Below are positions 33,001-45,000 of a stretch of DNA of 64,000 bases, one piece after another. The translations under genes and the position numbers were made by a program. This DNA is from Saxidomus purpurata (Eukaryota > Mollusca > Bivalvia > Venerida > Veneridae): positions 35,769,337 through 35,833,336 of the forward strand of contig JAFMSR010000014.1 in assembly GCA_022818135.1 (NCBI GenBank). The letters run 5' to 3'. The number at the start of each line of letters is the position of its first letter. Position 1 is the first letter of the stretch. The notes under the pieces are model-generated. The model was not told the DNA's origin. It did no database searches and worked only from the letters and a program-made list of their open reading frames with translations.

Positions 33001-36000
33001 TAACAGTCTGCTAAAATTATGGCAGAATCAGGTATAATATGTCTCTAGAGTGGTACAGTAATTCCCACATTTTATGGATAATTTTCTTTTATTTATTGCT
33101 TGGCCTCATATGCAGATTGCTATTAGATTCCCATTTTTTTCGGTTGGGATTTTCCATAATTATTGCATTGATTTCTACATAGAGATATTGTAGCAGTTTC
33201 CTCCCTTATACAGAAGGAAGAGGAAGTATTCAATCATTGGCTGTGAAGTTAACCCATCCAAAAATAGTTTTTACATTAATATTGCTTCCATGAAAGGCAT
33301 TTTTGCTAAAAAAAATTGAATAAATATTCTGTGGAAAATGCATTTGTCTGCATAAATATTTCTTTTTGCCACACAAGTCTGAGATTTAAACCAAAAACTA
33401 AATGTTTCTAGTCTAGTCTTTGGCAAAAAAGCTATTAATATTAATAATTTACCGTCAAAATGTCATTTCTTGCTAGTATTAAAGTCATTCTGATGGTGTT
33501 TATTTCTCCCTCACAAATTGAATTTCCTACACAACCACTGGAAATAGCTGATTTTGCTACTGGATGTTGTTTTTTGTTTATATTTGTCTTAGAAATAAAT
33601 TAAGTATTTAAAGCAGCAAAATATTGATGCTGATATTCATTTCATTATTCACATGTCACATGTAACATAGTGTGCACTGTACATGGCAGACTCAAACATT
33701 TTTAAATAAGGGTAGTCAATATCTTTTACACTTGACCTGTTTGTTGCTCATGCATCTTCTGACTTCATTTGAAAACATAATGCTAAAGGTTAGAGTTTAA
33801 GTGATGACTCCTTGTACAAACTATTGTCATACATTGAATAAGTCCATGCAATACCAGTACTTGAATCCACCATTGGATCTCTATCAAAGTAACTTTCAAT
33901 GAAGTATTAAAGGGCAATCACTTTTGCTGACAATATCCAGTGGTTCATGTTTCAGTTATGTCGACCTCAGTTCCATTGTAACAGACACTTGTCTGAGGCT
34001 AAGATTTCCCTGCATTAGATTGATTGATGGGTAAATTGACTGAGACGTACTGTTTCCCCATTGTCATTTGTCTGTGTTAGATATCACAACATAAAGAAAT
34101 TCTCTGGTAGATATGTCATATTATACTTTATATAACATCTGTCGTATTACTGTACATGACAGCCATGTGGAAAATGAGTGTTTCATAAGAGTAGCTTGAA
34201 GTACAGCGGGAGGGGGGGGGGGATAATCTTTTACACAGATGGTATTTGTTTACAGGAGGTCTCTTTCTTCAGATACGTGGCTTCTTTTAACAGATAATTT
34301 TTTTCATAAATTTCCATGATTAATTATGGACTTTGTTTACATGTGATCAGAGTGTATTCACAGACAGTCTGTGTTCAAATTCTTTTTTAGAGGTGGCCTT
34401 TTTTAGCTCAACTTTTCGAAGAAAAGGGGAGCTATCCTACTCGCCCCGGCGTCGGCGTTGGTGTCACACCTTGGTTAAGTTTTTCGTACCACCCCACTTT
34501 ATTTAAAAACTATTATAGGTATGGCTTTGAAACTTACCATACTTGTTTACCATCATAACCTCCATCTACAGACAAGAGTACATAACTCTGTCAAGGTTTT
34601 TGACAGAATTATGGCCCTTTTTTGACTTAGAAAGTGTATTGAGCTTGGTTAAGTTTTTCGTACCACCTCACTTTATTTCAAAACTATTGGAGGCATTGCT
34701 TTGAAACTGACCATACTTGTTTACCATCATGACATACATCAACAGACAAGAGTACATTACTCTGTAAAGGTTTTTGACAGAATTATGCCCCTTTTTTACT
34801 TAGAAAATACATTGAATATGGGTAAAATCCACTTATTGCCTTAACCCTTTGAGATATTGCTTTGAAACTTTGAATGCTTGTTTACATCATTACCCCCATC
34901 TGAAGGCAAGACAAGGTAACTCTGTCAGGGATTTGTTTTAAAAATTAAGGCCCTTTATCGACTTAGAATCTTGGTTAAGTTTTTCATACCAGTCCACTTT
35001 TTGACTAAACTGTTCGAGATATTACTTTGAAAGTTGGAATGCTTGTTTACCATCATGATCCCAAAACATGGGCAGAAGAAGGTAATTCTGTCAAGGATTT
35101 TATTTGAACTAAGGCCCTTTTTGACTTAGAAACTCAGTTAAAATTTTCATTCTTGCCCACTTGTTGACTTAACCATTTGAGATATTACTTGGAGTACTTA
35201 TGTACCATCATGAGACCTATCTGTAAGCAAGAGAAGATAACTCTGTGAAAATGTTTCTTGATTTGTACTTAGAAATTGCAAGCTAAAGTCTTGTGTGCAA
35301 CTGGCACTGTCATGCACATATATATCATTAACCACTTGAAGTATTAATCTACAACTTTGCTGTAGTATTCAGGGATATCAAACATTTAAGTTTGATAACT
35401 CTTGACTTAATATCTTGCTACTTGTGGCCCTTGTTTATACAGATCCTTGTTTTGCCTTTAACTGTCAAAGTTTTGTTTTATTGGCAAGCACTAAAAAAGT
35501 TGAGCGCGCTGTCCTACTGACAGCTCTTGTTTATAAATGATCTCAGTTTAGAGTTGACCTTTGTTTACAGGTGGTCTCACTGTAGAGATGGCATTTGTGT
35601 GCAGGTGATCTCCGTTAAACATGAGGTGTTTGTTTAGAGATGGTCTTAAACACTGTGTTGCTTGTATGTTATGAATTCATTATTAGCAACAGAAAGCTTG
35701 CAATTAGTTTGTTGCAGAGTTATGACTTTGATATTTCAATGAAGAAAGCTTTACCAGACAACAGATCACCTTAACGAGCAGGTGAAGCTTATACCAGATA
35801 TACTGGGGGATGATAGGCATTGCTTCTTTTTATTCAGACTGTATCTAATCTTACCCCAATTTAAATGATTTTAGAAGAAGAAAGATGATTGATTTATAAT
35901 GAGTCTTTGGTATTAGAAAATGAAGAATGAGTTTTACTTTTACATTAAATTAAATTATCTTGTCATGGAATGTAAATTGAATTAAATTTTAATCGTAGAG

Positions 36001-39000
36001 TTAATGGTAGTTTAATGAATAAGACATTAGAAAGTCTTATCAAAGTTCTGCATCACTCAATGTTTGGTAATCAGTTTAAGGCACTGTATGGAAAAACCTC
36101 TACATATTTTGGGCAGAAACTCCCTCCAAAACAGCAAGACTCAGTAATTTACTTACCTATTCATTAAACAAAACACGACTGGTCTGAATGTCATATCCTG
36201 TTTCTCTTCTCACTGATGTTTCATCATTTCTAGCCATTGAATTCTTTCCAGATCTCTATAAATATTTGTCTTTTTCATTTCTAAGTTCAGTGTAGTAATA
36301 TCATTTGGATGGAAATTCCATCTAAAAGGTGTGGTTTTTGGTTGGGAAGGTTTTCCATCAAGTGCCTAACTAGGGGTTTGAGTACCTGTATGTATGAAAT
36401 TGCTGTACTTCTGTCTGTCCTAGTCCTAAATTTTAGGATGTAAATACTGCTTTTTCTATTTTGTGAATTCTTAATTAAATCCTCAAGTTGGAACATAACC
36501 TTTTGTATCTTCCACACATTTACGGGGAAATAAATAATTGAAGAAGACTTTCTTGCGACATCATGTCACCTGAAGCAGTGAAAAGATGGAATTCCATACA
36601 GTCAGGCAAAACGCTACAGAAGGGTTATATCCGATGAAGAGACTTTCCGGAAATCAATGTGGGAGCTTTATGATTATTACATTATACAGAAGCTATCTGC
36701 ATGAATTAGTAGACAGTGCATTTGAAAAGGTGTTGCCATTGTCTCAAGATGTAGCATTTATACAAACTCAGACAAAAGAAAGCAATAGTGTTTTACCTTT
36801 TACTGTTGTATATGACCCATCTCTGCCCTGTTTTCGCTTTACTATTCACAAATATTACGACATTTCACTATCTCTAATACCATTGCAGTTTAATATGTTT
36901 ACAGTACTTACAAACCAATAGTTGCATATAAATGACCCAAAAATCCGCAGCAGTTTTTAGTTAGTTCAGAACTTTTAATACAAAATGACTATAAATAATT
37001 CTTCTCAGAGTTGTAGTGCAAGTTGCTGTTCTCATTGTGCAACTATCAGTATTGATTCAGAATTTACTAGTAACATTACTGGAGAAACGTGTGTTTTATA
37101 TCATAATGCCAATTGTAAAACTAGAAACCTTATATTAATATCTTCTAACATGTAAACATTGTAATGCACAATATGTAGGACAAACAAAACAGCCTGTTTC
37201 TCAGCATATGAACAGTCACAAGTTAAAAAATATAATTATTTTGTAATTTCATAGATCCAGCATTTTCTTCCCTTTTGTGCTCACTCTTTAATCTTGACAG
37301 TCATATTAAAAATCATTTTGATGTTGTTTACCGGTAAGGAGTGACATTGGTCATTTATGCAATGAAACTTTCTGGATCCACAAGCTTTAACTTAAAGCTT
37401 TTATTTGACATCAACTGATTGTATGTGTAATTGTAATCACTGAGTTATTGTCGTTTTTTTCCTATTTCCATAATTTTTTCAAAAGTATTTTATAGGAAAT
37501 TGTATGTATATGCTATCTGACGGTATATATATTCAGCAAGTACAATTTGATCCCTTATTTCATCACATTAATTATGTTTCTTAATAATGTTTTTTCCCTG
37601 CTAAACGTGCGTCAAAATGTTTTGATGTCACTTCTGTTGTTATAACAGTAAACTCTGCTTATAACGAACTCCTCGGGACCTATCAAATTTGTTCCTTATA
37701 TCCGGAGTTCATTATATCCGTATATCGGACAAGTTCCTTATATACGCTGTATATATATTGAACTAAAATACAGTCGACTCTCGAAAGTTCGAACCCGGAT
37801 AATTGGAACACCCCCGATTATTCGAACACATCGTCGGGTCCCAATTTTTCCTTCTAAATTCAATGTGTTCTACTCCGGTTAATCGGAACCCGGATAATCG
37901 GAACTTTCGAACTGATGTTATTGTCCGCTCATTAATAAAATAGTGTGAATAACTCCGGAAAATTCGAACAGTGTCGTTCGTTAATTGATCAATCAGCCGG
38001 CCGCATATTTTTCACACCTCGTGAAAATTGAGCAGGTGCCAGCTTGATTGAGTAAATATCGTCACTTGGTAATAATATAGGATATGTGTATTTGTTTGCC
38101 GTTATCTTTTCCTGTCATGTAATGTGCTATTCGTAAGATAAATGAGCTATAATGTTATATAATTATGCTTAATGTGCTATTATCTTGATTGATTTGTGCC
38201 TGATTTATCTCTACCGCTTCTTGTAAATATGTTTCTGTATCGTAGCTAAATTATGAAAAATAAAAAAATTGAAATAAACATGCTTGTTTTTGTTTTCTTC
38301 ATTTGAATGTAATCGAGTACGTTCCTACACAGGTTTTAGTACGCTTCACTCTAGACTGAACGGTCTTTAGTACCATCTCCAATATGGCCGACATGCTTAC
38401 TCCGGAAAGTTCGAACTACCGATAATTCGAACAAATTTGGTTCCCCGAGGGTGTTCGAGTTTTCGAGAGTCGACTGTATATATCGAACAAGTATTTTAAA
38501 GTCAAATGTAATTTAATCCGAACCATCAATTTGTAGTTGCTTTTGATGTTCATACCTCCTTCTGAAGAGTTATAAAGATCTATAACTGTTAATTTATTTT
38601 CTAATGTGAACGTTTTATGTTTTTTCTCCATGATACATGTACAATTGTAAATGTTTTATGAATGGACAGAAATTTCAAATTCTTTCAAAACTGTATAAAC
38701 ACAGTTTTAAGAAAGCTGATTTTTGCTCACTTGCCATAACTTGAAATACAGTTCGACCCCGATTATTCAACAACCTATTATTCGTATACCTGGAGTAATC
38801 CGAAGACAATATACGGTCCCGAAATGTTTTATATATAAATGTGTATAAAAATAAACGGGTTATTCGAAATGGATTTTACGAATACCTGGTGTTATTCGAA
38901 GTGTTTTTTCAGTCCGATTGACAATATTTGTAAGGAATTTCACACCCATTATTCGAATGCATTCCAATCTAACCAATTATTGCTGACACGCTCAATCTGT

Positions 39001-42000
39001 GAAAAGCGACACGCGATCGGGCGCGTTATATGTGCTAAGGTTTGATAATTACCTTGTTTGTTTAATACCAAAGGAACAACTTTTTTTTGTTTGAAAGTCG
39101 GTTAAAGATGTTCACCTTTAATTTCGAATAACAAACTCGTGACTACCAAACTACCATGCCTATTCAAAGCATGACTTTTAATTTAACTGTCAGAAGAAAA
39201 ATGACTTCTACTTGACATGTGCATAAGTAATTTGGGTTGAACAATCTGACGAAGGACCCGGTAACGGGGGGATACCCAGATCAGCTGATATCTTCCTTTC
39301 CATTCGTACTGAGCAATCTGGCAAAGGACCGCTCCCGGGAGGATACCTAGACCAGCAACGAGTGGAAAGGGTTTTAAAAGGAAAAAATAAATTAAATGTT
39401 TGATATGATTTATTTCGTTTTCTTTTCGTTTCATCAAATGATATATGCAATGTATATTACGTTAAGCGTCCGTGATAGCTATATAAATATATATATTGAC
39501 GATTTACATAACAATCAGCTGGCCAGCTTCGGGACTTGGATTATTCGAACCCATGGATTATTCGAAGTAAAATCTTGGTCCCCGGCACTTCGAATAATCG
39601 AGACTCGACTGTATTTACCATTGAAGGTATTTTTCCCAATCTGCGATTTCACACCGTCTGCATGCTTTTAAAGAAACGCTGACAATTATTGACGTAAAAT
39701 ACTATTACTTGAATACAATTATATTTGTATTCTCATTTAACTAGTTAACTACAAGGTTATATATGTGTAATGAGTTACCTTAATGAATATTAACTACATT
39801 TAGTGCACTATGAAAAATACAATGCAGACAGCAAAAGAAAAATGCAAAATCAACAGAATTTTTTAACTCTTCAGAACATATTTGCAGTTCGATATATACG
39901 ATCACTTAATGTACATTTTTCATTGTTGGGTTCCTTATATCCGAAGTTTCCTTATAACTGGAGTACAGTATAACCATATATTTTTACATTAAACAAAGAA
40001 GGGAAAAAAATCAGGCAAAAAGAAACTGTTCGAACTTATACCACAGTTATGTTATATCCGGAGTCAATATATACGGAATTACTGTATATGTATTATCCTG
40101 ATGAAGGTATCAGCCGAAACGTTGATGATCATATAAATCATAAAGAATAACACAATAATTTACTGTCATGTTGTTGTTGAAGTTTCCCTCATAACACATT
40201 TACGTGAAAACCTTTGAACCTACGTTTGGCGCCAATTGGCTGTTAAATTCTGTAAAAGCCCTTGTTCACTGATTGATAGCACTGATTGTTCTTTATGATT
40301 TAATTAGTGTTAGGTGACATCAGGCTTACAGATCAACATTATATTGTCTATTTTGTCTGATACACTTATACTATCACTGGTCTGCTAGGCATATTAATGA
40401 GCTGTTTGTCTGAGACCATGCCAAATGCACATTGTTTTTATGTTTATTTGTTTTATTATTCCCCTCAAGACAGCCAAATAGGGTAAATGCTTTCTATAGA
40501 CAGATATTGTTGTTGGTTGGAAATCTGTAGTCGGTTGAAAATCTTTAGTTGGGTGGAAATCTGTAGTCGGTTGAAAATCTTTAGTTGGTTGAAAATCTGT
40601 AGTCATTTGAAAATCTGTAGTCAGTTGAAAATATGTAGTTGGTTGAAAATCTGTATTCGGTTGGAGATATTTAGTCTACAGTCCCTTGTAAGGCTTATAA
40701 TGGAATAAATTCAGATTTTTTAAAGTGAGCAATTTTCAATGCCAGACATAAAGTATGCAAGAGAGACTTTAGCTAGATATTCAGCCAAAAGGAGAATACA
40801 ATTTGCAACCACTAATCTTATTTTGTTATTTTACTTGAAAACATTTTGTAAAAGAAATTTATACAAAATGCATGTGTTTCGTTGAGTCTAATTACAATGT
40901 ACCTAGAAAGTTGGTTCAATAGAAAGATTTTTGTGTGACTGCATGAATATTTATTGCAGCACTCTAATGGACAGTTATCAGGTTTTACATAATAAATTTG
41001 CAGCTTCAAATAAAGATGCAGTATAGAACTCCTTAAAGTCCCTAGGGAGCGCTACAAATACTCATAAATAGAAAATTGAATTTACGGGTAGAGTAAATAA
41101 TACAACTGTGTTCTATCTAATCAAAAACAGTGGTGACATCTTCCTTTCTTCCATATTTTTGTCACTTCTTCAATGAAAGACTGTTGGAAAGCATTTCTAA
41201 TTTTAGCTCACCTGGCACAAAGTGCCAGAGTGAGCTATTAGGATTGCATTCCGTCCGCCGTCCGTCGTACGTCCGTCAGTCGTACCACTGGCACTGGGCC
41301 AATTTTGATGAGACTTTGCAGGAATGTTCCTTGCATGAAGCTCTATCAAAGTTGTTGCGCGGGTGGTCACTTAGTTTTGCATAGGCTTTATATAGGAAAA
41401 ACTTTTAAAAATCTTCTTCTCTGAAACCACAAGGCCTAGAGCTTAGATATTTGGCATGTAGCATTGTCTAGTAGACCTCTACCAAGATTGTTCAAATTAT
41501 GACCCCGGGGTCAAAATTGACCCACACGGATGGTCATTTAGTTTTGCATAGGCTTTATATAGGAAAAACTTTTAAAAATCTTCTTCTCTGAAACCACAAG
41601 GCTAGTAGAGCTTAGATATTTGGTTTGTAGCATTGTCTAGTGGACCTCTACCATGATTGTTCAAATTATGACCCCAGGGTCAAAATTGACCCTGCACTGG
41701 GGGATCACTTAGTTTTACATAGGGTTATATAGGAAAAACTTAAAAAATTTTCTTCTCTGAAACCACAAGGCCTAGAGCTTAGATATTTGGCATGTAGCAT
41801 TTGCTAGTAGACCTCTAGCAAGATTGTTCAAATCATGACCCCCAGGTCAAAATTGACCCGCGCGGATGGTCATTTAGTTTTGCATAGGCTTATCTAGGAA
41901 AAACTTTAAAAATCTTCTTCTCTGAAAACGCAAGGCCTAGGCATTAGATATTTGGCATGTAAAAATGCCTATTGGACTTCTACCAAGATTGTTCAAATTA

Positions 42001-45000
42001 TGACCCCCAGGTCAAAATTAACCCTTCCCGGGAGGGGGGTGGGTGGGAGGAAGGTGACTTGATTTCACATAGGCTTAATTATATATAGGGAAAACTTAAA
42101 AAAACAAGAAGGCCGACAGGCAGAGAATAGTTATTTGGAATGTTACTTAGCATTGTGTAGTGGACCTCTACGAATTATGTTAGAATCTTGACCCCTTGTA
42201 TTATAGCCAAAGGTAGTCAGGTGAGCGATATAGGGCCATCATGGCCCTCTTGTTTTTTCAATATCATTGTAAAAGGTACTGGGCTATATATATAGCATGA
42301 ACTTGAGATTTAAAAGCAATGTTAAGAATGTTTTTCATGCAAATAACGGTCAATTTCACTGGTAAGACATTTTTCCTGATAACATATTTAATTACTTAGA
42401 GCGACTAATTTTGCATCCAAAGTGCTCCTGAGACTTTAAACGCAAACATTTGAATTTCATGGAAATGGCTGAATAAAACAGGCTCCATAATCCAAATACA
42501 ACTTAAGTGTTTTTCTCAACTTTAAGATTAGATTATTATATACTATATTTTGTAGATGGAGCTAGTGAGCCACTGGATACTACCAGTAGTTCAAGGATGT
42601 ATAGATATACAGCAGTGTGTTGTCGACTTTAACGAGTCAAATAAAGATCTGAGCCCAATCATGCCAAAACCAACCAAAGACCCAATCTCGTACACAATGA
42701 TTCTCATATCAAGGAGAAGTAGACACAGGGCAGGTTAGTATCAACAACAAGGTTTGTAATGTAAAACGTTCTTTTAAGGGTTTTATGCCCATTTCTACAG
42801 TACTTCACCATCATTACTGACGGGCAGTGGTTTACCTATCCATTGCTCTTGGAAAGGCCAGAATCACACCACTACTTTCCATAAGAAACAGCAAACATTT
42901 TTAGATAGAGGCATCGTATGGCTCAAACCCATGACCCTCGGTCAATGAGAAATTACATTGATTTGACAAATGAGTGACTCTAATGACTCCAACCACGGAA
43001 AAACATGTTTTGTAAACAAATCTTTACCAGCTCTTCTTTCAACACTGTTATATTGATTAAGACTGGTATTCGGTCCTTACTTTTACTTTTCTTATTATCT
43101 TTCTTCTATATAGTCTGCGAAGAGTTTTAATAAAATCATTGTCATCTATAATTAAGCCTGATGGTGGAGATAGTATTGAATCTGCATCCATTGTATCAGC
43201 ATGAAGTCTAGCATATAACAGAGGGAAAGCAGATATGAAATACAATTATAGTGACATAAAATGCCTGTAAAATAGCCAGTTATGTGTTGACATTCTGTTA
43301 ATTATACATTGTATGTAATGTAGCATACCAGTTACTTTTGTGACAGGTTTTAGTAAATTTGAACATACATAAGTAGTGATGAACTGTGAGTTAGCTGAAA
43401 AGAAAAATTTTGTGTTACAAAAATAAAAAAATAAAACAAATTATAAAAGATTGGATTTATGAGTGAGACGATGTATAGTAGCGGTCATCTATGGTGGGCA
43501 TCTGCTCTAACATCAATAGTAAATGCTGATTCATCACCAAACCTGGTCACCATGTATATGGCTGAAATGTATCTGGCAAGTCTTATAACAAAGTCATAAC
43601 TTAGGCCAGATTGTCCCAGATACTCAAGAATTAAATTAAATACCAAATTAGCACTCTCCGCTTTCTAACTCAGAGAGGGTTTGCCCTAGACATTTTTTTA
43701 GCTACTAGCCTTGCAGTATCAAAACTTCAACAAAAACCAAAGCCTGCTTTCTAACTTGATTACATTTATATAAAAAACACACAAAATCTGGCCAAAATGT
43801 TTATAGTGAATTATGGTCATTATTTTTCGGCCCAGTTCAATCATTTGCTTTCAGTCTGCACAATTATCTACTGTCCTTTCAGTGTTTATTTTGCAAACGT
43901 GTTAGCACTATTCTGCTAATGCATTAAAAATCATAAAGATAAAAATGAAAACCGCTGTTACAAGTCAGCTCAAACATGGCGGGGACAACGTCGTGTTGTT
44001 TACGCATATTTATGGCGCCGCCAGCGGGTTTAAGCCCGGCACGTTGACGCCGTATATGATGTAAGACTTGGGAGACAGGTCCATTGTTTACAATGGCCCG
44101 CTGCATAATAAATGAAAACGGGGTTTAGGAGTGGAATCTCCCCGTTAACACACGTTTTTTCTCCTGTTAAAACACCGGCAAAATGGGCAAAAACAGCACA
44201 TTTTATGCTAGAATAGTGAATTATGGTCATTATTTTTCAGCCCAGTTCAATCATTTGCTTTCAGTCTGCACAATTATCTACTGTCCTTTCAGTGTTTGTT
44301 TTGCAAACTAGCACTCTTCGCTCTTAAACTCAAATAGCATAAATTTTATCAAGTCAGCATCAAACATGGTTGGAATAATGGGCACAATATATTGGCCAAG
44401 CTTAGTAATCAGCTAGATCACCCCAGTCAGAATTTTTTTCCAGCCGGTTTGATGAAGTAATTACAGAGTTACTGCCCTTGAAATGTCAGTATTTGACAAA
44501 AAACCCAACAGCCTGCTGTCAAACTTAAAATAGGATTTATTGGATCAAAACCAAAACTAGAAAACATGATTGTGTGTATTACAGTATCTCAGCCAAGTTC
44601 AGAGAACAGCCAGGTTACACCAGGCTCTCAGAAGTTACTGCCCTTGAACTATGAACATTTGGCCATAACGCCATTTTTAATTTTAAAACCAGAAATTTTT
44701 TTTGGGATAAATTTCAAACCTAAAAAAAAATGTTCATGGACATAATGTCTTGTCCATGATTTATAACCAGCCAGATCTCCCGTGGCACTTCCAAATCACA
44801 GCTTATTGAATTACCAAAATTTTGATAAATAAGCATATTTCACCATCTATATTCAACTTCCAAAACTATTTTCTACCTGTTACACTGTGATGCGCGCCAT
44901 GATGTGCGATTGAAAACAAGTCCCAGGTGTCTGTAAAGCATGAAATATTCGCACAAACTTTATTTTCGCAAGAGCACTGCTTTGCAAATTCATCATTTTG

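Larger units (their letters stand above)
37646..40084. mobile_element. Outer Tigger/pogo-like element, carrying two more
   Basis: Left end ACAGTAAACTCTGCTTATAA CGAAC (space inserted), followed by TCCTTATATCCGGAGTTCAT. Right end TATATCCGGAGTCAATATAT then ACGGAATTACTGT. Both carry the TTATATCCG(G/A)AGT repeats typical of this family. The match between ends is only partial, so exact limits and whether this is one element or two fragments is uncertain. It contains 37771-38476 and 38749-39611. Confidence 0.6.
32140..42555 (+). other. INPP5F intron 6
   Basis: 10.4 kb. Contains a tRNA-like piece (about 32675-32820), a hairpin-ended repeat (34404-35532), a Penelope-like remnant with nested Tigger-type elements (36541-40160), an 18-bp array (40513-40671), a second hairpin-ended repeat (41204-42255) and a MITE copy (42245-42440). 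Between 32900 and 34200 nothing was recognised. Confidence 0.85.

Noticed and set aside
36287..36517. Minus-strand open frame before the Penelope remnant
   Set aside because: No recognisable protein; probably antisense of decayed element sequence.
43803..44311. Miniature LTR retrotransposon (TRIM) with 98-base terminal repeats
   Set aside because: Repeats begin TG and end CA, but the flanks show no target duplication, no primer-binding site follows the left copy, and similarity continues past the right copy. A local duplication fits better.
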